In this document: positions 9,512 to 18,832 of the stretch, piece by piece
Layout: each line of letters opens with the position of its first letter
How positions within the stretch are numbered: the first letter of the stretch is position 1
NCBI RefSeq assembly: GCF_030177755.1
Contig: NZ_CP126539.1
Coordinates: 2,380,001-2,444,000, forward strand
Direction: 5' to 3'
Source: Devosia sp. RR2S18
Lineage (GTDB): Bacteria; Pseudomonadota; Alphaproteobacteria; Rhizobiales; Devosiaceae
Length of the DNA stretch: 64,000 nt
Position numbers and translations under genes: made by a program
The notes under the pieces: model-generated
Databases searched by the model: none
The model's input: only the letters and a program-made list of their open reading frames with translations
Told to the model about the DNA's origin: nothing

Positions 9512-10246
9512 TTAGCTCTCTCCACCGACGGCATCGCCCTGTCCGGCGCTGGGCTTCTTCTTGCGCGTACGGGCTTTTGGCTGCGGCCGGTCGAGGCTGT
9601 CAGCGGGCTCGGTCGAAAGACTTTGGGCCGCCCCACCCCGGGTCTTTGATGCGACGGTTGTTTTGCTGGCTGGAGCTTTCGCTGGCGCGGCCTTGCGTTG
9701 CCTCGGCGGCTTGGGTACCGGAGAGTCCGCAGGCTCACTCGGCAGTGCCTCGGTCGTCCCGTTGGCGGTGACCTTCTGCGCACTCTGCTCAGCTTCAGCC
9801 GAGGAGTCGGCGAGCGGCGTAAGCTCAGTCTTGATTAGCGGCCGCGTTGGTGCGGGCGCGGCTTTCACCGGGCCCACTTCGCTGCTGGTTGTCTGCTCAG
9901 TTATGCCAGCAGCGGCCTTGATCTCCTCGACGACGCTCTGACCGTCAGGATCGGCCGGCTTGAGCAAGCCGCTCGGCTTCGGACCTGTGGGCGTCATCGC
10001 ATTGAAATCCCGTCGGATCTCGTCGCTCGTCTTCTTGAGCGGTGCGGCGATCGAATTGCGCAGATTGCGAACTTCGTCGAGACCAGTGGTCTTGTTCAAC
10101 TCTCGCTGAAAATCATTGCCCATTCGCCGGACCTGGCCAGCGAACTTGCCTACCCGCTGCATAACGATGGGCAAGTCCTTTGGACCGATCACAATCAGCG
10201 CGATTACGCCGACGACCAGCATCTCTGTCCAGCCCAAGCCGAGCAT
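9512..10246 (-). CDS. tatB: Sec-independent protein translocase TatB
   Basis: This is a 244-residue single-span protein with the TatB N-terminus (MLGLGWTEMLVVGVIALIV), the conserved GPKDLP hinge and an amphipathic helix (VGKFAGQVRRMGNDFQREL). The remaining ~150 residues are a low-complexity Ala/Pro/Lys-rich tail ending in a basic patch (RTRKKK), longer than in enterobacteria. It forms the signal-peptide receptor with TatC. The 37-bp gap from tatA and the 3-bp gap to tatC support one operon. Confidence 0.95.
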   Translation of the reverse strand: MLGLGWTEMLVVGVIALIVIGPKDLPIVMQRVGKFAGQVRRMGNDFQRELNKTTGLDEVRNLRNSIAAPLKKTSDEIRRDFNAMTPTGPKPSGLLKPADPDGQSVVEEIKAAAGITEQTTSSEVGPVKAAPAPTRPLIKTELTPLADSSAEAEQSAQKVTANGTTEALPSEPADSPVPKPPRQRKAAPAKAPASKTTVASKTRGGAAQSLSTEPADSLDRPQPKARTRKKKPSAGQGDAVGGES

Positions 10247-10283
10247 AGTGATATTCCTTCAGTGCGCCGGCCGGCAACGCGGC

Positions 10284-10499
10284 TTAGACGACGTCTTTCT
10301 TCTCGGGCTCGTGAACCGCAGTGGTGTCAGCGGTCGTCGTTACGCGTTCAACGGGCTTGTCGTCGTCGCGCATGCCTTTCTGGAAGGCCTTAATCCCGGA
10401 AGCGACTTCGCCCATCATGCCGGAGATCTTGCCGCGTCCAAAGAGCAGGATTACGACGACGGCGACGACGAGAATGCCCCAAATACCTGGCGCGTGCAT
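10284..10499 (-). CDS. tatA: Sec-independent protein translocase TatA
   Basis: This is a 71-residue pore-forming Tat component with an N-terminal membrane helix ([17 protein letters not shown]), the FGRGKI hinge and an amphipathic helix ([16 protein letters not shown]). The ATG at 10499 was chosen because it starts the canonical protein and is preceded by GGGAGA at good spacing. The frame is open 31 codons further up with no resemblance to TatA. A 129-bp gap separates it from scpB and may contain a tat promoter. Confidence 0.95.
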   Translation of the reverse strand: MHAPGIWGILVVAVVVILLFGRGKISGMMGEVASGIKAFQKGMRDDDKPVERVTTTADTTAVHEPEKKDVV

Positions 10500-10628
10500 G
10501 TTGGTCTCCCTATAAATCTCAGAACGCGATACACGCGATAGATAGGTCAGAAATAGGTTTAATCGGCAGGAAACACAAGAACGTGTTCGCACGCTTCCGG
10601 CGAGTCACGGCAGTTCTCCCATGACAAC

Positions 10629-11273
10629 TTATTGACCGTTTTCGTCTCCTCCAGCGTCATCAGCATTGAACGGGTCTTCGTCTTCGCGCAGTGCGCCATC
10701 GAAAGGCAGTGGGATCTGGAGGCCGGGAGGCAAGCGACCCGACAAAAGACCAGCCCCTTTGAGCTCTTCCAATCCGGGCAGATCCCCAAGGCTCTCCAGA
10801 CCGAAATAGTCGAGAAAAGCATCTGTCGTGCCGTAGGTGACTGGCCGGCCAGGCGTGCGGCGCCGTCCTCGCATGCGGATCCACCCTGCCTCCATCAGCG
10901 TGTCCAGCGTTCCCTTGCCGGTGGCCACGCCTCGGACTTCTTCGATCTCGGCTCGAGTAGCCGGCTGGTGGTAAGCTATGATCGACAAGGTCTCGAGCGC
11001 AGCGCGCGGCAATGGTCGCGTCTCCTCGTCCTCGCGGCGGAGCAGGAAGGCGAGGTCTTCTGCCGTCCGAAACGCCCACTTTTCACCGCGCCGGACGAGA
11101 GTAACGCCACGCTCGGCGTAGCGCTGTCGTAGCGCCTCGATCAGAGCTGGAAAGTTGGCGCCTTCCCCGAGATAGGGCCGCAATTGCTCTATCCCGAGCG
11201 GCTCACGAGAGGCAAACAACAACGCTTCGAGGATGCGCAATTGCCGCTCTTGCACGCCGCACGGCTCAGTCAC
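10629..11273 (-). CDS. scpB: Segregation and condensation protein B
   Basis: This is a 214-residue winged-helix kleisin partner. With ScpA it forms the non-SMC part of the bacterial condensin that organises chromosomes. Conserved segments are LEALLFASREPL, LETLSIIAYHQPATRAEIE and GRPVTYGTTDAFLDYFGL. The start is a GTG that overlaps the scpA stop (GTGA), so translation is coupled. The acidic C-terminal tail is ordinary for alphaproteobacteria. Confidence 0.95.
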   Translation of the reverse strand: MTEPCGVQERQLRILEALLFASREPLGIEQLRPYLGEGANFPALIEALRQRYAERGVTLVRRGEKWAFRTAEDLAFLLRREDEETRPLPRAALETLSIIAYHQPATRAEIEEVRGVATGKGTLDTLMEAGWIRMRGRRRTPGRPVTYGTTDAFLDYFGLESLGDLPGLEELKGAGLLSGRLPPGLQIPLPFDGALREDEDPFNADDAGGDENGQ

Positions 11274-12055
11274 TGTGCATCCTTATGGCGACGGCGCATG
11301 AAGAGTGGGCCGAATGTCTCCTCCTGCCGCAAGTCGATTTGCCCTAACCGCACGAGTTCAAGGCTGGACGCGAAAGTGGAGGCGCGGGCGGTCACGCGTT
11401 CTGCCGGCTTGCTCAGATAGCTGAGGAGATAGGTGTCGAGCGGCACCCAATCGAAGCTGTCGCCGATGAGCCGCTGGAGAATGTCACGGGCGTCCTGCAA
11501 GGACCAGACCGTTCTGGTGGAGGGGGTGTACTCTGTCGCAACGGCCTTTTCGCGCTGCGTGCTGTAGGCCTTGAGAAGGTCGTAGAAGGACGCTTCCCAG
11601 CGGCTCTTGCGAACAATTTCCATCGGCTGGGACTCGCCCCTTGCATGAACCTGCATGCCCAGACGGGGCCGCGCCAGCAGTTGCGCCGACGCAGTTCGCA
11701 TGGCTTCGAGGCGCTTCAAGCGAAACTGCAACAAGGCGGCCAGCATCTCGCCGGAGGGTTCTTCGTCGGAGGGCGCTTGCGGCACCATGAGGCGGCTTTT
11801 CAGATAGGCCAGCCAGGCCGCCATTACGAGGTAGTCGGCGGCAACCTCAATGCGCTTTTCACGAACCGTTTCGATGAACTTGAGATATTGCTCGGCTAGG
11901 GCGAGTACCGAAACTGCCGATAGGTCCACCTTCTGCCGCCGCGCCAGATCCAGCAGAAGATCGAGCGGTCCCTCATAGCCTCCCACATCGACGTGCAGGA
12001 CTTGCTCGGTCGCTGCAGGCGCGGGGTCAAGCCAATCTGGCTGCGCGGGTGTCAT
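11270..12055 (-). CDS. scpA: Segregation and condensation protein A (kleisin)
   Basis: This is the 261-residue kleisin subunit that bridges the SMC heads. The N-terminal domain has YEGPLDLLLDLARRQKVDL, followed by EQYLKFIETVREKRIEVAADYLVMAAWLAYLKSRLM in pieces and a C-terminal winged helix (VRLGQIDLRQEETFGPLF). scpB follows with a 4-bp overlap. In relatives nagZ normally lies directly upstream between the SPOR gene and scpA; here only 79 bp separates scpA from the SPOR gene. Confidence 0.95.
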   Translation of the reverse strand: MTPAQPDWLDPAPAATEQVLHVDVGGYEGPLDLLLDLARRQKVDLSAVSVLALAEQYLKFIETVREKRIEVAADYLVMAAWLAYLKSRLMVPQAPSDEEPSGEMLAALLQFRLKRLEAMRTASAQLLARPRLGMQVHARGESQPMEIVRKSRWEASFYDLLKAYSTQREKAVATEYTPSTRTVWSLQDARDILQRLIGDSFDWVPLDTYLLSYLSKPAERVTARASTFASSLELVRLGQIDLRQEETFGPLFMRRRHKDAQ

Positions 12056-12134
12056 AGCTGCGGGCGGGGTGTCTCAATCACCCGGGTATCCTTGGTCTCA
12101 CCCGTGCTTAAGGTCAAGCATCACTCTGTTTGGG

Positions 12135-14207
12135 CTACATAGCGACGCAGTCGCCGCCTTGAGCTTTTACATTGTTGCACATCTCGGCGGCTTGCTGCAT
12201 CGAGCTGGCCGGAACCCGAACGCGGTAGTAGATGCCGCGAGTGCCCAGGTCGGCTCGCTGGATTTCCATATTGGCGCCATTGAAGATGGGGCCAAACCGG
12301 GAGACCAGCTGGTTTGCCGTCGCGAGCGCGTCCTGTTCGGTACGCTGAGATGCCAGTTGCACATAGGCGGGGGCGGTATCGCCGGACGCCGGCTGCTGCG
12401 GTGCGACGCTAGCGGTGTCAGGAAGCGGGTCAATCACCGCGTTCACCGGGGACGTGGGCGCTGGCGGGGTGAAAGGGCTCGGCGTGGCTACTTGGGCCAG
12501 GTTTGTGGGCCGCGTTACTGGCACTGGTGCAGTTCGGCCAGCAATCGGATTGCCGCTAGGATCCACGGCAGGAACGATGGTGCCTGGCTCCACGGGCGCT
12601 ACGGCGACGGCTTCTTCCGGCACAGGGGTCTCAGCAGTTAGCGCGTCAACCGGCGCCGTTTCGCCAGTCGAGGTGAGCGTGCCTGTGGCGGTTTCCGTGC
12701 TCGCCAGCAAGGCGGGGCTCGCCATCTGCGCACCAGGGACTTCCGGCACGTTAGGGCGGTCTACGGGTAGCATCGTGCTACCCGCGAGGCTCTCATCACC
12801 GCTCACAATGGTACCATCGGGACGAACGGTGACCGTGCGAACCTTGCGATTGGCCAAGCCTTCGGCACTCACGTCTGGTGTGGCGACCTGGGTGACTTCG
12901 TCCACATCGGCTTGATCACGGGAGACCAGTTGCTCGTCAGCGCTCGGCGGCACGCCTTCAATCTCGTTGAAGACGACCGACTGCGGCGTGGCGGCGGATG
13001 CAGTCTCGACAGCAGGCATTTCCTTGACGGGCGACGCATCGGCGGTCAGCAGGGGAACTGGACCGGCATCGCCGCCGGTTCCGAGGACCCAGTAAAGGCC
13101 GCCGCCGGCGACGACGAGGAGGGAAACTGCGACAAGCGGGCCAGCCACGGCGCGGCTAAACCCGAAGGAACGGGGCATGCGGGGGCGGCGAAGCCTGGGA
13201 CCGCGCGGGGGAGCGGCGACGGGTTCTTCTGGCGCGTCTACCCAGCCGATCTCGGCACCAGTGGCCTCGGCGGCCGCCAGGATGGCTTCGTCTGCGCTGG
13301 TGACGCGCCGGTCTTCGGGTTGCGGCTCGCGCGGAAGGGTAGGCGTTGCGAGGCTCCGCAGCGCAGGACTTGCTACCGGTTTTGCAGCAGAAGTGGGAAC
13401 GGACTGCACCTGGGGGGCGCCACCGTCTGGCTGCACTTCCGGCGATTTCGGTGGTGAATTGAGGTCGATCCGCACAGCGCTGCCGATTAGGCTCTCGATC
13501 TCGCTGATCGGGTCTACGTCTGCTTCGACCTGCGGGCGCTGCTGAGTGGGTGCAGGCGAATGCGTCGGAACTGCTTGGACCGGTGCCGGAGCAGCCGGTG
13601 CTTGGGCCACAACAGGAACGGCGACCGAGACGGTCGGTTCGACAGGTTGTGCCGAGGTCAACCCGAAGACTGGAGCGACGCGGAATTGGTCTAGTTCAGG
13701 ACGCGAGGTCGGCTCTTGCCATGCAGAGGGCGCGGTCTCAACCGGCCGCGGCTGCGGCTGGCGAGCTTCTATGGGCATGGCCGGCGTTGGTGCACGAGGA
13801 GGAGCAGGCTGGGGCTGCGGTGACGGAGCCTCACTTATGGGCTCCGCCATTTCTGCGGCGATCAAGTCGGCGATGGAGTCGCGGGCTTGCTGCTGCGGCA
13901 CTGAAGTCAGAGGCTCGCGCTGCGGCGATGGCTCCACCGGTGCGGCCGGCTTTGGCTGCGGAGCGGAAATGCCGAGATCGAAACGGAACGGCTCGGAGCC
14001 CCCACCCGTTCCAGGAGCGCTCTGGGGCCGCTGTGACGGAGCCGAGGGCTCGCCACCGGGGATACGAACCGGCGCCGGACGGGCTGGCGGCGGGGGAGCG
14101 GCCGGACGCTCGCTCTCAGCATCCTGGGCCATGAGCCTTGCAAGTTCGGCAATCAGGTCATCTGCGGGGTCGGGTTGTCCGGCCATCGGCTGCGGTTTCG
14201 CTGTCAT
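12135..14207 (-). CDS. SPOR domain-containing membrane protein
   Basis: This is a 690-residue bitopic protein. A long Pro/Ala/Gln-rich cytoplasmic region comes first, then one membrane helix near residue 350-375 (GPLVAVSLLVVAGGGLYWVLG) and a long periplasmic linker. A C-terminal SPOR domain closes the protein (about 610-690: YVQLASQRTEQDALATANQL ... GIYYRVRVP). SPOR domains bind denuded glycans at the division septum, so a role in division or cell-wall remodelling is likely. The position between argS and scpA is conserved in the order. The N-terminal half is unusually long and low in complexity. Confidence 0.88.
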   Translation of the reverse strand: MTAKPQPMAGQPDPADDLIAELARLMAQDAESERPAAPPPPARPAPVRIPGGEPSAPSQRPQSAPGTGGGSEPFRFDLGISAPQPKPAAPVEPSPQREPLTSVPQQQARDSIADLIAAEMAEPISEAPSPQPQPAPPRAPTPAMPIEARQPQPRPVETAPSAWQEPTSRPELDQFRVAPVFGLTSAQPVEPTVSVAVPVVAQAPAAPAPVQAVPTHSPAPTQQRPQVEADVDPISEIESLIGSAVRIDLNSPPKSPEVQPDGGAPQVQSVPTSAAKPVASPALRSLATPTLPREPQPEDRRVTSADEAILAAAEATGAEIGWVDAPEEPVAAPPRGPRLRRPRMPRSFGFSRAVAGPLVAVSLLVVAGGGLYWVLGTGGDAGPVPLLTADASPVKEMPAVETASAATPQSVVFNEIEGVPPSADEQLVSRDQADVDEVTQVATPDVSAEGLANRKVRTVTVRPDGTIVSGDESLAGSTMLPVDRPNVPEVPGAQMASPALLASTETATGTLTSTGETAPVDALTAETPVPEEAVAVAPVEPGTIVPAVDPSGNPIAGRTAPVPVTRPTNLAQVATPSPFTPPAPTSPVNAVIDPLPDTASVAPQQPASGDTAPAYVQLASQRTEQDALATANQLVSRFGPIFNGANMEIQRADLGTRGIYYRVRVPASSMQQAAEMCNNVKAQGGDCVAM

Positions 14208-14283
14208 CTAGCAGCGCCCTCTCAATTCCACGGCGCCCAAGCTGGGGCGTTTTGCCGCGAGTCAACATAGTATTGCGCCCGAA

Positions 14284-16029
14284 TTATGAAAGCTCTTCGG
14301 GTGCTGACACGCCCAAGATCCCGAGGCCATTGACGAGAACCTGGCGCACGGCATCGACAAGGGCGAGTCGAGCCAAGGTCAGCTTTGGGTCTTCAGCATT
14401 AACAAACCGTAACGAAGGGTCTTCCTTGCCTTTCGCCCAGAAGCCATGGAACGCCGCTGCGAGCTCATGCAGGTAGAAGGCGATGCGGTGCGGCTCATGG
14501 GCGACGGCAGCCGCCGCCACGGTCCGCGGCCAAGCCGAAAGCACCCGCACAAGGTCTAGCTCCGCCTGGGTAGCGATCCGGTCGATCTCGGCGCGAGCGA
14601 GTGCAGCCTTCGAGGTGTCGAGGCCGGGAAGATCACGCGCCGCGACCTTGAAGACGGAATAGGCGCGGGCGTGAGCGTACTGGACGTAGAAGACAGGATT
14701 GTCCTTGGTCTGTTCCTTGACCAAGGCAAAGTCGAAGTCCATCGCCGCGTCATTACGCCGGAACAACAACATGAACCGGGTGGCGTCAGGACCGACTTCA
14801 TCCACCAGATCAGCCAGGGTGATGAGATCGCCCGAGCGCTTGCTCATCTTGAACGGCTCGCCGTTCTTGAGCAGCCGGACGAGTTGGCAGATACGCACAT
14901 CCATGTCGGCTTCGCCATGGGAGACGGCCTTGACGGCGGCCTGCAGGCGCTTGACGTAGCCGGAATGGTCTGCGCCGAGCACGTTGATCATGTGGTTGAA
15001 GCCGCGCAGATATTTGTTGCGGTGATAGGCGATGTCAGCCGCGAAATAGGTGTAAGCGCCGTCAGACTTGATCAGCGCCCGATCCGTGTCGTCGCCGTAA
15101 TCGGTGGCCCGAAACAAGGTTTGCTCGCGGTCCTCCCACTCTTCGGGAGTCTTGCCCTTGGGCGCCTCCAGCCGGCCTTGATAGACCATGCCTTCCTCCC
15201 GCAGCCAGGCCAGCGTGGATTCGATATCCCCGCCCTGCCCGTGCAAGGTACGCTCGGAAAAGAACACGTCGTGGTGAATGTTGAGCTGAGCCAAATCGGC
15301 CTTGATCAGCTCCATCATTGCGGCCAGTGCAGCCTCACGCGCAATCAGCACCGCCTCTTCTTCGGGCAGGTCCAAGAGGCTACGGCCGTGCTCGGCCGCA
15401 AGGGCCTGGCCCGCCGGGATCAGATATTCACCGGGATAGAAGCCCGGTGGGATCTCGATCGTCTCGCCGAGCGCTTCGCGATAGCGCAACATGGCGGAGC
15501 GGCCCAGAATGATGGTCTGCCCGCCAGTGTCGTTGATGTAGTACTCGCGGGTGACATCATAGCCCGACCACGCCATCAGCGAGGCCAAGGTGTCGCCAAA
15601 CACTGCACCGCGCGTGTGGCCGACATGCATGGGTCCGGTGGGATTGGCAGAGACATACTCCACGTTCACCCGCTGACCCTGGCCGAGCGTCGAGCGGCCG
15701 AAATCGTCGCCGAGTTCGGCAATGGAGCGCAACACCTGATGCCAGACAGGCGCAGACAGGCGGAAATTGATGAAGCCCGGTCCGGCAACCTCGACGCCGA
15801 TCACATCGGCATCGGACTTGAACTGCTCGGCCAGTGCGCTGGCCACCTCGCGCGGATTTTTGCCGAGCGGCTTGGCAGTCACCATTGCGGCATTCGTCGA
15901 CAAGTCGCCATGCGCGGGATCACGTGGGGGCTCAACAACGATACGCGCGAGCAGATCCGCGCTGATCTCGGGGTAAAGAGCCTGCATGGCAGTAGAAATG
16001 CGCGCGGCAAAAAGGGCGAAAACGTCCAT
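14284..16029 (-). CDS. argS: Arginyl-tRNA synthetase
   Basis: This 581-residue class I synthetase charges tRNA-Arg. It has the N-terminal additional domain (ARISTAMQALYPEI), the HIGH-type motif as HVGHTRGAVFGD in SANPTGPMHVGH, and the KMSKS motif as KMSKRSGDLITLADL. The DALR anticodon-binding domain is at the C-terminus. The ATG at 16029 begins MDVFALFAARI; the frame is open 23 codons further up without similarity. It lies between dgt and the SPOR gene, the usual place. Confidence 0.97.
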   Translation of the reverse strand: MDVFALFAARISTAMQALYPEISADLLARIVVEPPRDPAHGDLSTNAAMVTAKPLGKNPREVASALAEQFKSDADVIGVEVAGPGFINFRLSAPVWHQVLRSIAELGDDFGRSTLGQGQRVNVEYVSANPTGPMHVGHTRGAVFGDTLASLMAWSGYDVTREYYINDTGGQTIILGRSAMLRYREALGETIEIPPGFYPGEYLIPAGQALAAEHGRSLLDLPEEEAVLIAREAALAAMMELIKADLAQLNIHHDVFFSERTLHGQGGDIESTLAWLREEGMVYQGRLEAPKGKTPEEWEDREQTLFRATDYGDDTDRALIKSDGAYTYFAADIAYHRNKYLRGFNHMINVLGADHSGYVKRLQAAVKAVSHGEADMDVRICQLVRLLKNGEPFKMSKRSGDLITLADLVDEVGPDATRFMLLFRRNDAAMDFDFALVKEQTKDNPVFYVQYAHARAYSVFKVAARDLPGLDTSKAALARAEIDRIATQAELDLVRVLSAWPRTVAAAAVAHEPHRIAFYLHELAAAFHGFWAKGKEDPSLRFVNAEDPKLTLARLALVDAVRQVLVNGLGILGVSAPEELS

Positions 16030-16060
16030 GACTGACCTGAGAATTGAAGTGGCGCCGGGG

Positions 16061-17236
16061 TTAACGGAATTCCGGTCGAGCGTCAAACAACCGCGCATAC
16101 TCGTCGAGGGCGTAGGGGTCGGTCATGCCGGCGATGAAATCGCCAATCACCTCCGCACGTGCAGCCTCCGATGGTGCTGCCGTCGCGGATGCGCCCCAGC
16201 GCCCCGGCATGTCCGAGGTGCGCAAATAGCGCGCGAAGAGATCGGAAACTACTCGCTCACTCTGATGCACCGGGGCCATGACGCTGGGGTGACGGTAAAC
16301 ACGCTCGAAGAGAAAGCGCTTGAGCCCTCGCTCGGCTCGTGCGGTATCTGCTGAAAACGCGACCAGGGTGCGCCCTGCTCTCCGCACTTCTTCGGGGCTT
16401 TCGACGCCGGCGCCCTCGAGGTTGTCCGAAGTGGTACGGATCACGTCTTCGATCGACCGCGTGATCAAACGCCGCTGAACTTCATGGGCCTGGCGCTTGG
16501 GCGCGATGGCGGGGTAGCGGGTGAGGACCTCCTGCACGATCGGGCCGACCAGCGGTACCTCGCGGAGGTCATCCAAGACAATCAGCCCTGCACGCAGGGC
16601 ATCATCAATGTCGTGCGCGTTGTAAGCCACGTCATCGGCGATGGCAGCGATTTGCGCTTCCAGCGAGGCATGGGTCTCTGGTCGCAAGCCGGCAACGGCG
16701 GGGATTTGGTCAAGCGCTTCAACGGCGGCGCCGTCGCCGGTCAGGGGGCCGTTGTGCTTGAGGATGCCCTCCAGCGTTTCCCAGGTGAGATTGAGGCCGT
16801 CGTGCTCGGCGTAGCGGTTCTCCAGCCGAGTAACGATCCGGATGGCCTGCATGTTATGGTCAAACCCGCCAAAGGGGGACATGGCCGCATGCAGAGCCCG
16901 CTCACCGGCGTGTCCAAACGGGGTGTGGCCAAGGTCATGAGAAAGCGCCACCGCTTCGGCGAGGTCTTCGTTGAGCCGAAGGGCGCGCGCCATGGACCGC
17001 GCCATCTGGCTCACCTCCAACGTGTGGGTCAGCCGATTGCGGAAGTGGCGCCCCTCATGGTGGAGGAACACCTGCGTCTTGTGCTGTAGCCGCCGAAAGG
17101 CCGTGGAATGAATGATGCGGTCGCGGTCCCGCTGGAATTCGGAACGGGTGGGACTGGGTCCGGTGGAATAGAGCCGCCCCAGCGTTTCCTCGGGCCGGCT
17201 GGCATAGGGAGCGAGGTCGCTCGTCGGTGATGTCAT
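16061..17236 (-). CDS. dgt: Deoxyguanosinetriphosphate triphosphohydrolase-like protein
   Basis: This is an approximately 391-residue HD-domain dNTPase that splits dGTP (or other dNTPs) to the nucleoside and triphosphate. Visible signatures are YSTGPSPTRSEFQRDRDRI, HKTQVFLHHEGRHFRNRLTH and the metal-binding HD pair in ALSHDLGHTPFGHAGE. The ATG at 17236 was preferred because GGAAGGG lies just upstream. An ATG four codons earlier (17248) is the alternative. It is divergent from erpA with only ~70 bp between them, a conserved arrangement. Confidence 0.92.
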   Translation of the reverse strand: MTSPTSDLAPYASRPEETLGRLYSTGPSPTRSEFQRDRDRIIHSTAFRRLQHKTQVFLHHEGRHFRNRLTHTLEVSQMARSMARALRLNEDLAEAVALSHDLGHTPFGHAGERALHAAMSPFGGFDHNMQAIRIVTRLENRYAEHDGLNLTWETLEGILKHNGPLTGDGAAVEALDQIPAVAGLRPETHASLEAQIAAIADDVAYNAHDIDDALRAGLIVLDDLREVPLVGPIVQEVLTRYPAIAPKRQAHEVQRRLITRSIEDVIRTTSDNLEGAGVESPEEVRRAGRTLVAFSADTARAERGLKRFLFERVYRHPSVMAPVHQSERVVSDLFARYLRTSDMPGRWGASATAAPSEAARAEVIGDFIAGMTDPYALDEYARLFDARPEFR

Positions 17237-17304
17237 AGGCCCTTCCATTAGTCGCCATTCGTTCCTATTTTAGCTGACCGTTATGTCATTACGGCTGGAC
17301 TAAG

Positions 17305-17655
17305 ATGACCGAAACCGCCCTCGCCTCTCCTGACGTCGTGCTGACCGATCGCGCTGCCAAGCGCGTTTCAAGAATTCTGTCGAAGGAACCTGCAGGTACG
17401 GTGCTTCGCGTATCGGTGGCAGGCGGCGGTTGCTCGGGGTTTCAGTACGAATACAATCTCGTACAGGAAACACCTGGTGAAGACGACATCGTGCTGCAAA
17501 AAGGCGATGCCGTCGTGCTGATCGATTCTATGAGCCTTGAGTTCATGGGAGGCGCGGAGATCGACTTCGTCGATGACTTGATCGGGCAATCTTTCCAGAT
17601 CAGGAATCCGAACGCGGTCGCTTCATGCGGCTGCGGAACCAGCTTCGCCGTCTAA
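17305..17655 (+). CDS. erpA: A-type iron-sulfur cluster insertion protein (ErpA/HesB family)
   Basis: This is a 116-residue A-type carrier that delivers Fe-S clusters to apo-proteins. The three ligand cysteines are present in GGGCSGFQY and SCGCGTSF. The DSMSLEFMGGAEIDFVDDL segment is typical. It is divergent from dgt. In relatives xthA usually follows; here a serine hydrolase gene intervenes. ErpA is favoured over IscA because of the dgt neighbour and the lack of isc or suf genes nearby. Confidence 0.92.
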   Translation: MTETALASPDVVLTDRAAKRVSRILSKEPAGTVLRVSVAGGGCSGFQYEYNLVQETPGEDDIVLQKGDAVVLIDSMSLEFMGGAEIDFVDDLIGQSFQIRNPNAVASCGCGTSFAV

Positions 17656-17715
17656 GCCATTTTGCATTGTTGAATCGGCTGCAACCCGGCACAAGGGAAG
17701 CTGGGGGATTTGACC

Positions 17716-18822
17716 ATGGCCAACATGCAGGCGACCGACAGCACCATTGACGAAGCCATTGCGAGCGGCAAGCTTGTGGGAACGGTGGTGATGGTGGCGA
17801 AAGATGGTGAGACCATCTACGCCCGCAAAGCGGGATTGGCCGACCGCGAGGCGCAGAAGCCGGTAGAGCTCGACACGGTTTTCCGTGCGGCATCCCTAAC
17901 CAAGCCCATCGTGGCCGCCACTATTCTGGCCATGGCAGATCACGGGCTCTTGCGCATCGATGAACCGGTGCGGCGCTACCTGCCGTATTTCCGACCCAGG
18001 ATGGCTGATGGCACCGAGCCGGTCATCACGCTTCATCATCTTCTGACCCATACCGCCGGGCTCACCTATGACTATTCACGCGATCCCCGCATCAGCGGCG
18101 GTTTGACGAATTCGGATATGGCACTGGACGAGGTGCTGCGCCTGATAGCCGAGCAGCCACTGGCTTATCCGCCGGGAACCTCGTGGCAATATTCCGTGGC
18201 AATCGACGTTCTTGGCGGCGTTGTGGCAGCGGTCAATGGTGGGCAGTTGAGCGACGCCGTGGCTCATTATGTCACCGGTCCGCTGGCGATGCCCGATACA
18301 GTCTTCAGCCTTTCCGAGTCCTCTCGCCTGGCGACACCTTATGCTGACGGTGAAGATGAGCCGGCTCGCATGAGGGATCCACACGCTGCCAACAATCCTT
18401 GGGGTGGCGTCACCAGTTTTTCGCCCAGTCGGATTTTCAATTCGACAGCTTTTCAGTCTGGCGGAGCGGGCATGGCTACTACCGCGGCGGACTTCCTCCG
18501 CTTTCTCGAAGCGATGCTTCATGGAGGTGGACCCGTTCTCGCCCCGGCAACCGCCGCTAACGCCCTCCGTAACCAGATGGGCTATGAGCGCGAGCCTGGG
18601 CAGGCTTTCAGCTTCCTGGGCAGCTATACAGTCGACCCGGAGAAAGCGGGGCACCCCTGGGCCGCGGGCACCAACAATTGGGGTGGGATCTACGGCCACG
18701 TCTGGTCCATTGACCCGACCAATCGGATCTCCATGGTTTCGCTGAGCAACACCGCATTCTATGGTGGCGAACTGGATTATCCGCGCGCCCTGCGCCGCGC
18801 CGTTTACACCGATCTCGTCTGA
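17716..18822 (+). CDS. Serine hydrolase of the beta-lactamase/class C (esterase) family
   Basis: This is an approximately 368-residue protein with the beta-lactamase fold. The active-site SxxK motif is in AASLTKPIVAA. A tyrosine motif (SWQYSVAID) and a late GGIYGHVWSIDP segment take the place of the KTG region, as in EstB-type esterases and related D-aminopeptidases. No signal peptide is seen, so it is probably cytoplasmic and an esterase rather than an antibiotic resistance enzyme. The ATG at 17716 has GGGGGA at good spacing and was preferred over a TTG two codons upstream. It ends 10 bp before the exonuclease gene. Confidence 0.85.
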   Translation: MANMQATDSTIDEAIASGKLVGTVVMVAKDGETIYARKAGLADREAQKPVELDTVFRAASLTKPIVAATILAMADHGLLRIDEPVRRYLPYFRPRMADGTEPVITLHHLLTHTAGLTYDYSRDPRISGGLTNSDMALDEVLRLIAEQPLAYPPGTSWQYSVAIDVLGGVVAAVNGGQLSDAVAHYVTGPLAMPDTVFSLSESSRLATPYADGEDEPARMRDPHAANNPWGGVTSFSPSRIFNSTAFQSGGAGMATTAADFLRFLEAMLHGGGPVLAPATAANALRNQMGYEREPGQAFSFLGSYTVDPEKAGHPWAAGTNNWGGIYGHVWSIDPTNRISMVSLSNTAFYGGELDYPRALRRAVYTDLV

Positions 18823-18832
18823 GGAATACGCC

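Noticed and set aside
14671..16035. 454-codon open frame antisense to argS
   Set aside because: It lies wholly within argS, which has unmistakable synthetase motifs. Long antisense frames are common in GC-rich codon use, and the product resembles nothing known.
17716..18822. Beta-lactamase conferring drug resistance
   Set aside because: The fold is shared, but no signal peptide or KTG motif is visible, so an esterase-type hydrolase is more likely.
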